Part shown: positions 6,652 through 12,732 of the stretch, piece after piece
How the letters are laid out: each line of letters starts with the position of its first letter
Numbering within the stretch: position 1 is the first letter of the stretch
DNA from: Sulfurospirillum sp. UBA6810
GTDB lineage: Bacteria; Campylobacterota; Campylobacteria; Campylobacterales; Sulfurospirillaceae
Length of the DNA stretch: 13,524 nt
Assembly (NCBI GenBank): GCA_002469305.1
Contig: DKEY01000046.1
Location: forward strand, 1 to 13,524
Direction of reading: 5' to 3'
Translations under genes and position numbers: made by a program
The notes under the pieces: generated by a model
Database searches by the model: none
What the model was told of the DNA's origin: nothing
What the model saw: only the letters and a program-made list of their open reading frames with translations

Positions 6652-7437
6652 ATGAAATATATAGCATCTATTAGTGGCGGTCAAGATAGCACTGCAATGA
6701 CTGTTAGACTTTTAGAACTCGGTCACCCAGTAGATTACATTGTCTTTTGTGATACTGGTAATGAGTTTCCTCAAATGTATGATTATCTAAAAAGATTAGA
6801 TAAATGGCTTTTAAAAACTTATGGAATTGGTATAACTTTTCTTCATGCTCCTAAAACTTTAAAAGATTTGTGTTTTAGTCCATTTACAAAAGGTAAATTA
6901 AAAGGTCAAGTTAGAGGTATGCCTTACTCTAGTTCTATGTCTTTTTGTACTCGTGATTTAAAGAAAAATGTAAGTGAAAGATTTTATAAAGGTTTGAAAG
7001 ATGATGTTACTCAATATATTGGATATGTTTATAGAGAAAAGAATAGAAAACATCAAAGTGATAAAGAATATATAATTAATATTTTTCCTTTAATTGATTG
7101 GCAATGGAATGAAGATACAGTTCAGTCTTATTTAAAATCAAAAACTCTTTATAATCATCTTTATGACCATTATACTCGTACTGGTTGTATGTTTTGTCCT
7201 AAACAAAGTTTAGATAGTTGGTATGCTTTATTTTGTAATTTTCCTGATTTATGGAATGAGGCTAAAAGATGGGAACATGATGCTATAAAACAAAATGCTC
7301 ATATAAAACATTTTAGAAGTGATTACTCTTTATTAGATTTAGAATTACGTTTCACCCAGCAAAAGAAAAAGCAAGATAAACAAGTTACATTTGATTTAAA
7401 ATGGAATGATGAGCAAGTAAGTTGTATGTGTGGGTAA
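6652..7437 (+). CDS. PAPS-reductase/DndC-like PP-loop protein
   Basis: This 261-aa protein belongs to the PP-loop ATP-pyrophosphatase superfamily, in the phosphoadenosine-phosphosulfate reductase (CysH/DndC-like) branch. The nucleotide-binding PP-loop is SGGQDS at 8-13. A second motif, FCTRDLK (98-104), and a cysteine pair, GCMFCPKQ (178-185), follow, with CMCG at the extreme C-terminus. Four or more cysteines (99, 179, 182, 258 or 260) could bind an iron-sulfur cluster, as in DndC. It lacks the ECGLH active site of assimilatory PAPS reductases, so it is unlikely to serve sulfate assimilation. Related proteins occur in many phages, where their substrate is generally unknown; nucleic-acid sulfur modification is one possibility. 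No dnd or ssp partner genes are in the window. The ribosome site is AAAGGG. Confidence 0.85.
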   Translation: MKYIASISGGQDSTAMTVRLLELGHPVDYIVFCDTGNEFPQMYDYLKRLDKWLLKTYGIGITFLHAPKTLKDLCFSPFTKGKLKGQVRGMPYSSSMSFCTRDLKKNVSERFYKGLKDDVTQYIGYVYREKNRKHQSDKEYIINIFPLIDWQWNEDTVQSYLKSKTLYNHLYDHYTRTGCMFCPKQSLDSWYALFCNFPDLWNEAKRWEHDAIKQNAHIKHFRSDYSLLDLELRFTQQKKKQDKQVTFDLKWNDEQVSCMCG

Positions 7438-7534
7438 TGGTATAAGTCTCGTAAAAAAATAAAGTTTCTTAAAATGGCTGTGGTGACTTAGATTTAACTT
7501 AAATTTTATGAAAAAGTTTTTTTGAGGTTGAAAA

Positions 7535-7585
7535 GGTGGATGGGGATAGGCTTATTTCAAAAATAAGATATAAATTATTCCCACC
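7535..7585 (-). terminator. Large hairpin ending the 251/179/45/117-aa operon
   Basis: CTTATTT/AAATAAG form the inner stem with a 3-base loop. GGTGG and GGGATA pair imperfectly with TATTCCCACC outside it. On the minus strand the structure is followed by TTTTC. A second small stem, GTTATTT/AAATAAC (7596-7612), overlaps the stop of the 117-aa gene. Confidence 0.5.
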
Positions 7586-7596
7586 TATAATAGAAG

Positions 7597-7950
7597 TTAT
7601 TTTTTAAATAACGAACTATACATAGTTTTAATATTTGTTCCGTCAATTTCAAGATGAGTGAAACAACTTTGATAAATATCATCTTCACTTTTTGTTAAGC
7701 GAACATTATTTAAAACTATTTGCTTAGACATGCGAGAGGAATTTTTAATAATTCCCTTATAAAGGGAATAATAATTAAAATCATCAATAGGCGGTTGAGT
7801 ATCATTAACATATTCAACCCTTAGAACTTCGGTCACTTTCATAGTCGTTAAAGTTTCGAAAAACTGCACTACATCATTAACACTTTTTGCCTCTATTTGA
7901 TTAGTAATAGTCCTACGACCTTGTTTTAACTGCACCTTATAAAGTGGCAT
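7597..7950 (-). CDS. Unknown 117-aa phage protein
   Basis: This 117-aa soluble protein has no membrane segment. The N-terminal part (about 3-46) alternates beta strand, helix and beta strand, beginning MPLYKVQLKQGRRT, with a basic patch that could touch nucleic acid. The remainder is mixed, with PPIDDFNYYSLY in the middle and LTKSEDDIYQ before the C-terminus. Its start overlaps the end of the 45-aa gene, and its ribosome site AGGGGGT lies inside that gene, so translation is probably coupled. It is the last gene of its operon. I do not recognise a named family; a non-structural role such as ssDNA binding is only a guess from charge and size. Confidence 0.65.
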   Translation of the reverse strand: MPLYKVQLKQGRRTITNQIEAKSVNDVVQFFETLTTMKVTEVLRVEYVNDTQPPIDDFNYYSLYKGIIKNSSRMSKQIVLNNVRLTKSEDDIYQSCFTHLEIDGTNIKTMYSSLFKK

Positions 7951-8074
7951 TTGTACCCCCTAAAAATTGTATTACTCTATTTAACAAATCATGTGCCAAA
8001 TCACAATCACTCAAACCATTATCCGAATTATCCACACCAAGCAAATAACAAATAGCTTTTAAATCATTAATCAT
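7937..8074 (-). CDS. Unknown 45-aa protein in a coupled operon
   Basis: This short frame fills the gap between the 179-aa and 117-aa genes. It begins 11 bases after the stop of the former and overlaps the start of the latter by 14 bases. The protein starts MINDLKAICYLLGVD and is mostly helical and acidic, with cysteines at 9 and 24. The ribosome site (GGA, 5-7 bases upstream) is weak. Position, tight packing and the T-rich codons shared with its neighbours support it; the small size keeps confidence moderate. Confidence 0.5.
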   Translation of the reverse strand: MINDLKAICYLLGVDNSDNGLSDCDLAHDLLNRVIQFLGGTNATL

Positions 8075-8085
8075 ATTTTCCAAAA

Positions 8086-8625
8086 TCAACCCCCTAAAAG
8101 TTTAACTATTGGTTTGAAATCCAACATATCAGGGCAACAAGCAACCGCATCAGACGGGAAAGAAACATCAGAAAATAAAAACTGATTTTTTAACAAATAT
8201 TTATAAGTATTAATAGGAACACCAACATAAGAGCCATAATTTAAAACATCAGGTAAATAAAGATTACTTGTAAAAGCCCTATTATACAAACTAAAATATT
8301 TATTTGAATAAGCAATACCATTACTAGAAATAAAATGTAAAAAAGCACTACGAATATCATTAAAATAATAAGGAACACCATAAAAAGAATAAAAAGGAAT
8401 ATTCCACTCAGAAAGGTAATTTTCAACTTCATCACGAGTAGTAAACCCATGAATACAAATATCAGCATTTTTCAAAGTATGACCATCGCCCAAAAATGAA
8501 ACAAAACCCAAATCAGTACAATCAAAAAGAGCAACATATTTTAAACCGTCATTACCTAAATAAACATAAGGCAAACCAAAATAAGAAACACCATTAACAA
8601 TTATTTCATCAGAAAACAACATCAT
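8086..8625 (-). CDS. Unknown 179-aa phage protein, rich in aromatic residues
   Basis: This 179-aa protein is very rich in Phe and Tyr, with alternating beta-type patterns (for example VSYFGLPYVYLG near the start and VLNYGSYVGVPINTY near 133-147). It has no obvious membrane helix and contains four cysteines. It starts two bases after the stop of the 251-aa gene, with a poor ribosome site, so it likely depends on coupled translation. Codon choice is extreme: 29 of the first 40 codons end in T. I do not recognise it. A virion surface or capsid-associated protein is plausible given its beta-rich make-up and its place next to a membrane protein. Confidence 0.65.
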   Translation of the reverse strand: MMLFSDEIIVNGVSYFGLPYVYLGNDGLKYVALFDCTDLGFVSFLGDGHTLKNADICIHGFTTRDEVENYLSEWNIPFYSFYGVPYYFNDIRSAFLHFISSNGIAYSNKYFSLYNRAFTSNLYLPDVLNYGSYVGVPINTYKYLLKNQFLFSDVSFPSDAVACCPDMLDFKPIVKLLGG

Positions 8626-8627
8626 TA

Positions 8628-9383
8628 CTACTTATTATGTAAAAAGCCAAGACCATTGACTAAATCAACAAACGCTTCACTTAGTCCGATAGGATTACCA
8701 CTTGTATCGGTAGCGTACATAAAGTCAGCGACTTTGTTTAAATCTTCCATATTTATAGCGGCAGCGGTATCTCTTCCTAAGATTTTTTTTACAAGCATTT
8801 CATCACTTGGAGTAAAAGATTTTGTAAGAAGTTTAAACAATAAAGTTTCGTTATATCTTCCTGCCATATTACTACCTAAATCCATATGTAACTTTTCACG
8901 ATTATAAAGCGTGTCTTTAGTTTTCATAACAGTATCAAAAGTCGAAGTTTGACCATTAGAAGTGTTTTGAACACCTTGCCCCCTAATCTGATTACTTGCT
9001 AAAGTAGCAACAGTTTGTGAAATAGTAGCTCTCTCTTGCAAGGTAGAACCAAAAATGCCTAAACGATTGATTAAACCAACGCCCTTAACTTTTCGCAATT
9101 TATTTTTAATTTTATTCATAGGTGCTATAAGCAAAGCAGTAATAACAGAGCTAGAAACATCAAAAATATAATTAATAAAACTCTCTTGTGTTTGTATCAA
9201 TTTAAAAACCATACCAAAAACTAAAACATTCATAGCACCCTCTATCGCTTCTTGCAAAATAGGATTATCAATATCTTTTGTATAAGATGATATTTGAGTC
9301 CTAGCTTCATCGTAAGCAGTCATATAAATTATAGTTTCAAAAAACTCTTGTGCAGAATTTTCACCTACATTTTTGAGAGACAT
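8628..9383 (-). CDS. Unknown 251-aa helical membrane protein, possible virion or pilot protein
   Basis: The 251-aa protein opens a minus-strand operon behind an AAAGG ribosome site and a promoter-like box. Two hydrophobic segments (about 46-63 and 69-89) are followed by a strongly basic stretch (KIKNKLRKVKG, 91-101). That resembles a membrane hairpin with a cytoplasmic positive anchor. The C-terminal half is soluble, helical and rich in Asn, Thr and Ser, with a predicted amphipathic region at 112-137. It has no enzyme motif. Membrane-inserting helical proteins of this size serve as DNA-delivery or assembly proteins in small phages, which is a possible role here. No family is recognised. Confidence 0.65.
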   Translation of the reverse strand: MSLKNVGENSAQEFFETIIYMTAYDEARTQISSYTKDIDNPILQEAIEGAMNVLVFGMVFKLIQTQESFINYIFDVSSSVITALLIAPMNKIKNKLRKVKGVGLINRLGIFGSTLQERATISQTVATLASNQIRGQGVQNTSNGQTSTFDTVMKTKDTLYNREKLHMDLGSNMAGRYNETLLFKLLTKSFTPSDEMLVKKILGRDTAAAINMEDLNKVADFMYATDTSGNPIGLSEAFVDLVNGLGFLHNK

Positions 9384-9430
9384 TCATTACCTTTAAATTG
9401 AGATAATGAAAGATTAAAAAATTAAAAGTT

Positions 9431-9436
9431 ATTACA
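9431..9436 (-). promoter_or_regulatory. Candidate -10 box for the 251-aa operon
   Basis: The minus strand reads TGTAAT within TCTATTGTAATAA, about 48 bases upstream of the start codon. The plus-strand version ATTACAATA, followed by AGA one base later, also occurs at 5551-5563 ahead of the leftmost operon. It lies directly after a terminator, as expected for a new transcription unit. Confidence 0.4.
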
Positions 9437-9500
9437 ATAGAGATAGATTAAAAGCATTAAAATATAGATGTTTTAAAAAGAAAGGGTTAGAATAAGAAAA

Positions 9501-9532
9501 TAGTAAAAAGCTGAAAAATCAGCTAATTACTA
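9501..9532 (-). terminator. Terminator after the 42-aa gene
   Basis: TAGTA/TACTA and AGCTGA/TCAGCT form a two-part stem with a 4-base loop. On the minus strand a T-rich tail follows (TTTTCTTATT). It begins immediately after the stop codon of the 42-aa gene and closes the long operon that starts at Rep. Confidence 0.7.
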
Positions 9533-9661
9533 TTATTTTAAAGGCTTATTTGTAAGTATTTTTTCAACTTCATTAGCTCTATCTGAACGAACAGTAGAAA
9601 AATCAAACCAAAGATAACAAAAACCAACAACAAGAAAAATATAAAAAAACTTTTCTATCAT
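9533..9661 (-). CDS. Small 42-aa membrane protein with a shared C-terminal tail
   Basis: This short gene has a clear AAGGA ribosome site 6 bases before the ATG, 9 bases after the stop of the 337-aa gene. Residues 4-20 form one membrane helix. The remainder is a charged, probably helical tail, RSDRANEVEKILTNK. That tail closely resembles the end of the 337-aa protein (HSNRAKQVEDILLNR), and the underlying DNA is also alike. Size and layout (short N-terminus, one span, charged tail) recall the small minor coat proteins of filamentous phages, but no homology is claimed. It is the last gene before a strong terminator. Confidence 0.65.
   Translation of the reverse strand: MIEKFFYIFLVVGFCYLWFDFSTVRSDRANEVEKILTNKPLK
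9564..9593. repeat. Direct repeat copy 1 (end of the 42-aa gene)
   Basis: These 30 bases match 9696-9725 at 25 positions, in the same orientation and reading frame. They encode the shared tail of the 42-aa and 337-aa proteins. Confidence 0.7.
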
Positions 9662-9670
9662 TAAAATTCC

Positions 9671-10684
9671 TTACACACGATTTAATAAAATATCCTCAAC
9701 TTGTTTAGCCCTATTTGAATGAACATAAAGACCATCAAGACTAGGAAGTGAACTATATGTATCCATTGTATCTAAATCTTCTTCATCTAACTGAAAATTA
9801 TTCTCATCAGTTGTTTTTTTAGCTAATGTAATATTCTTTTTAGTTTCAGCTTCACGAGGTGAAACAGTTGCAACGACTTCCCCGTCCAAATCAGTTAAGG
9901 CAACATCTGTTTTACGATATGTTAAATCATCTATTTGCAAATCAGCTTTTTCAATCTGTTTTGGTATCTCTTCTTTTTTCAATCCCAAAACATCATTAAA
10001 AGAGTCGCTAAAATCTGTTTTTATATTTAGCATATCAGGGAATTTTAGAGTATCAGCACCAAGTTCGACAGCTTTTATTTTTAAATTCTGCTCAATTCCA
10101 TATTCCATAAGCATACTAAAATCTGAAAGAGTTTGACTAAGAGCCATTACGTTAATACTCATTTGAGTACTACCTTGTGCAACAGTTTCTGTCAAATGAT
10201 TTATAGCAGATACTAAAGCACTTGTATTGTTTGCCATATGCTCGGGCAAAGTTGTACCCTCAAATGCAGTAAATTCAGCTTTTATACTCTCACTTTTTGC
10301 TTTTACATTTTCAACATCACTTTTAGCTTTAGTAACGGCTTGATTTAAAATCGTCTCAGGTATAGACTTTGGAGTTACAATACCCTCATCAGTTTTAATT
10401 TTTGTATTTGAGTTATCTTCTGTTTTTTTATCAGATGTATAATTTTTATAAATATCATACAAACCGCTACCCACATCATATAGAGTCGAAGCAACAAACA
10501 AAGCGGGTACACTACGAGTTAAAACCTTAGAAGCCAAAGAAAAAGCTAAACTTGATGTAACATTAGAAGTTAAATTCGCAACATCATCAGCCATTGTAGG
10601 AGTAGTTTTTACTACACCTACATTTTTAAAAGTTGGATTATTTACAGCTTTATAACCTGTATTTGCTAACTTTAGGACACCCAT
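9671..10684 (-). CDS. Unknown 337-aa helical phage protein, pilot-like
   Basis: The 337-aa protein is largely alpha-helical. It has a hydrophobic stretch (about 44-78) that could insert in a membrane, and long charged helices at about 110-140 and 150-200. Its acidic C-terminal region ends in the tail HSNRAKQVEDILLNR, shared with the next gene. It has no cysteine and no enzyme motif. The start lies two bases after the stop of the 339-aa gene. Long helical proteins with one membrane-active region are used by small phages to move DNA across the envelope (for example the H pilot protein of microviruses), so a minor virion or DNA-delivery role is the best guess. The family is unrecognised. Confidence 0.65.
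   Translation of the reverse strand: MGVLKLANTGYKAVNNPTFKNVGVVKTTPTMADDVANLTSNVTSSLAFSLASKVLTRSVPALFVASTLYDVGSGLYDIYKNYTSDKKTEDNSNTKIKTDEGIVTPKSIPETILNQAVTKAKSDVENVKAKSESIKAEFTAFEGTTLPEHMANNTSALVSAINHLTETVAQGSTQMSINVMALSQTLSDFSMLMEYGIEQNLKIKAVELGADTLKFPDMLNIKTDFSDSFNDVLGLKKEEIPKQIEKADLQIDDLTYRKTDVALTDLDGEVVATVSPREAETKKNITLAKKTTDENNFQLDEEDLDTMDTYSSLPSLDGLYVHSNRAKQVEDILLNRV
9696..9725. repeat. Direct repeat copy 2 (end of the 337-aa gene)
   Basis: This is the partner of 9564-9593, 25 of 30 bases identical. Most differences are at third codon positions or conservative, so the protein motif is preserved. Confidence 0.7.
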
Positions 10685-10686
10685 TT

Positions 10687-11706
10687 TTAAGCCCCAATAG
10701 GTTCTACATAAACCCTCATTCTATCAATCGTGTTATAAGTAATACTTTGGTTACTATCATCTGATAGGGTATAAGCTATCGCATATAACTTATCATCAGC
10801 GAAAACCATAGTCGAGCGAAGAATAGTATAAACTTGTGTATCGAAATCAACACCATTTGAAGAAAGAATTTGCACCTTAACACCATCTTTCAAACTTCCA
10901 AACATACCATTTAGTGATGTAGTAAAATCTATACCATCAGACAAAGAGATTGATAATCCATTTATAGACTCTTGCATTGTAGTAAAAGAGTCAGACATAA
11001 ACGGATAAATATTTCCTATTGAATTTTCAATATTGTTTTGAACAGCGATATTTTGGTCAGATATAAAAGATTGTAAAATACCCGTATTAGTATTAATCAA
11101 ATCTATAACAGACGATAAATCAACAGTCGAAGAACCACCACCGACAACATAATTTAAACCGAACTGCTGAACAGCCATAAGTAAATAAACTTCCAAAAAA
11201 GTCTTTTTAGTGAAAGCCCCAAAAGTATTAGTATCCATTGTCATAGTAGATATATCAACAAGAGGAAAATAACCCTCATATTGTAAAGTATCAGCTGACA
11301 AAGTAGAAGTACCGATATTATCAACTACTACACCACTTGAATAAACATCTATTGTACAATCAAACAAAACACTATTATCTAATTCACTCTCAACAACAAT
11401 AAAAGGATAAGTGACAGAATTAACAATCGTATCACTACCGCTTTGATATGTAGTCGATATGTTAGCCCCGTCCATAACAACCTCATAAACTTCAAAGTGA
11501 TTATCAAAGGTTGGTAACATCTGATAACAACGAATAAAATACAATTTACCATCTTCAAAAGTGATACCCAAATCATCAACGACAAGATTTTTAGAACCAA
11601 TTATGATAGAGCCTTGATTACTAGCATAAGAGACAAAATAATCACCATACACATAATCAGTGTTAAAAACCAAAGATGATAAATCAGGAAAATTTGTACT
11701 TAACAT
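10687..11706 (-). CDS. Unknown 339-aa beta-rich protein, candidate attachment/spike protein
   Basis: The N-terminal 165 residues are beta-rich (many alternating Val/Ile/Tyr/Ser). A Gly-rich break at 189-191 is followed by a helical, coiled-coil-like section (about 197-265), and a second beta region ends the protein (about 275-336). Two nonapeptides match: FEDGKLYFI (50-58) and FADDKLYAI (302-310), suggesting a repeated beta domain at both ends. There is no signal peptide or catalytic motif. The gene overlaps the stop of the 96-aa gene by one base (TAATG). Beta head, helical stalk and beta domain is a common layout for receptor-binding or spike proteins, a likely role in a phage operon. This is inference from layout; no named family is recognised. 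Confidence 0.65.
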   Translation of the reverse strand: MLSTNFPDLSSLVFNTDYVYGDYFVSYASNQGSIIIGSKNLVVDDLGITFEDGKLYFIRCYQMLPTFDNHFEVYEVVMDGANISTTYQSGSDTIVNSVTYPFIVVESELDNSVLFDCTIDVYSSGVVVDNIGTSTLSADTLQYEGYFPLVDISTMTMDTNTFGAFTKKTFLEVYLLMAVQQFGLNYVVGGGSSTVDLSSVIDLINTNTGILQSFISDQNIAVQNNIENSIGNIYPFMSDSFTTMQESINGLSISLSDGIDFTTSLNGMFGSLKDGVKVQILSSNGVDFDTQVYTILRSTMVFADDKLYAIAYTLSDDSNQSITYNTIDRMRVYVEPIGA

Positions 11707-11996
11707 TATCTAACCGCCTTATATAACTTTGTTAAAACATCTTCAGTAGATTTCAAATTAGACGATAGAAAAGATAATTTTTCCATATCAATATCACCTT
11801 TTAAAATCATATCATCAAGCAACTCAACACAACGAGTAATCCCTATAACATTATTTTCAAGCACATCGCTTGACTCTAATTTATCAGCTATATCACTAGC
11901 AACCATTAAACCTTTTCCTACTACGGGATTAAACACAGTAGCAACCGTACCCAAACCATCTAAAACACTCGACCAATTTACTTTACTTAAATCCAT
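11706..11996 (-). CDS. Unknown 96-aa protein, possible lysis or virion protein
   Basis: The 96-aa protein has a hydrophobic, Gly/Val-rich N-terminal third (about 10-35, including GTVATVFNPVVGKG) and a soluble helical remainder with alternating charges. The hydrophobic part may be an amphipathic helix or a marginal membrane span. It lies four bases downstream of the M15 peptidase gene with a good GAGGT ribosome site, so it might be the holin-like partner of that enzyme. The lack of a strong transmembrane segment makes this uncertain, and it could equally be a small virion protein. Confidence 0.6.
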   Translation of the reverse strand: MDLSKVNWSSVLDGLGTVATVFNPVVGKGLMVASDIADKLESSDVLENNVIGITRCVELLDDMILKGDIDMEKLSFLSSNLKSTEDVLTKLYKAVR

Positions 11997-12000
11997 TTTT

Positions 12001-12354
12001 TTACCTCATTATTTTTAAAATAGGATTAACTTTTTCATAATCCATATCAACATGAATAAACCTCTTATAAATAAGAATACGTTTAAAACCTACATTCATC
12101 AAAGCACTTACTATCAAAAAATTATCAATATTTGTCAAAGACTTAATATCAACAGCTAAACCTTTTAAATGACTACTTTTTAATTCACCCCCTACATTTT
12201 TATTATGTTCTTCACAGCGACAAGCAGAATTAATCACAAATGGTATATTTGCTATTTTCCTAGCTTCATCAAGTTTCTTTTTTAAAACCTCACTCATGTT
12301 GTTAAGTCCACAGCCACATTTACATTCAAATTCAGACTCTTTAAAAAATCGCAC
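12001..12354 (-). CDS. M15-family zinc peptidase, phage endolysin type
   Basis: This 117-aa protein matches the Peptidase_M15_3 pattern of small phage D-Ala or L,D-type endopeptidases that cut peptidoglycan crosslinks. The zinc ligands are His62 (SSHLKG), Asp69 (LAVDI) and His101 (FIHVD). The upstream signature SACRCEEHN (43-51) and VGG before the first His are also present. It has no signal peptide. The start is a GTG at 12354, preceded by AAGGA. An ATG two bases earlier is in another frame and does not give this protein. The gene overlaps the 62-aa gene by 14 bases. Likely roles are cell lysis or local wall opening during entry. Confidence 0.88.
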   Translation of the reverse strand: MRFFKESEFECKCGCGLNNMSEVLKKKLDEARKIANIPFVINSACRCEEHNKNVGGELKSSHLKGLAVDIKSLTNIDNFLIVSALMNVGFKRILIYKRFIHVDMDYEKVNPILKIMR

Positions 12355-12529
12355 ATCTTTCCTTTTTATAAAAATTCAATCTATCGTTAGCTTTTTGTAC
12401 AGAGTAAAACCAATTATTAAATCCGTATCTTTGATTAAAAATTGTCTCTATATTTTCCAAGCAAACATCATCATTTAATCTCACAATATCAATTTTAAAA
12501 GTAGTTAAATTAGGTATATAGATTTTCAT
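12341..12529 (-). CDS. Unknown 62-aa protein
   Basis: This 62-aa frame begins MKIYIPNLTTFKIDIVRL and continues with a mixed polar sequence containing an aromatic cluster (RYGFNNWFY, about 34-42). It overlaps its upstream neighbour by 20 bases and the peptidase gene by 14, and no strong ribosome site is seen. Such overlaps are common in compact phage genomes, and the frame closes the gap in the operon. There is no membrane segment and no recognised domain. It is probably real, with modest confidence. Confidence 0.5.
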   Translation of the reverse strand: MKIYIPNLTTFKIDIVRLNDDVCLENIETIFNQRYGFNNWFYSVQKANDRLNFYKKERCAIF

Positions 12530-12731
12530 TACAAATCTTTTTATAATGTAACGTAAGTCTTAATTTTTGAATAAAAGTAAAACTAACACCAAAAGTACAA
12601 CTAGCATGAAAACTATCAAAAATAATAGGACTATCACAACTAATTAAAAGGCTAAAACACGTATCTCTATATGACTTCAATCTAAATTCAATACATAATA
12701 AATAAAAAAATGTTTCAATAAAATATTTCAT
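12510..12731 (-). CDS. Unknown 73-aa protein next to Rep
   Basis: The ATG at 12731 follows the Rep stop by one base. An in-frame TTG at 12740 would overlap Rep. The 73-aa product has five cysteines (13, 25, 32, 45, 67) and alternating hydrophobic residues typical of beta strands. In filamentous phages the gene directly after the replication protein often encodes the ssDNA-binding protein (gene V position). Size and beta character are compatible, but there is no motif to confirm it. No good ribosome site is seen apart from possible coupling to Rep. Confidence 0.45.
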   Translation of the reverse strand: MKYFIETFFYLLCIEFRLKSYRDTCFSLLISCDSPIIFDSFHASCTFGVSFTFIQKLRLTLHYKKICNENLYT

Positions 12732-12732
12732 T

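Noticed and set aside
8241..8468. 75-aa, almost entirely hydrophobic frame inside the 179-aa gene, reminiscent of an overprinted lysis protein
   Set aside because: In a gene whose codons mostly end in T, a shifted frame puts T in second position and gives hydrophobic residues automatically. There is no good ribosome site. The same effect explains the hydrophobic frame at 11379-11600.
8656..8907. Plus-strand frame opposite the 251-aa gene
   Set aside because: It is antisense to a gene with a good start and operon context; nothing recognisable in the translation.
12296..12478. Plus-strand frame opposite the M15 peptidase and 62-aa genes
   Set aside because: It is antisense to the conserved peptidase N-terminus; no ribosome site.
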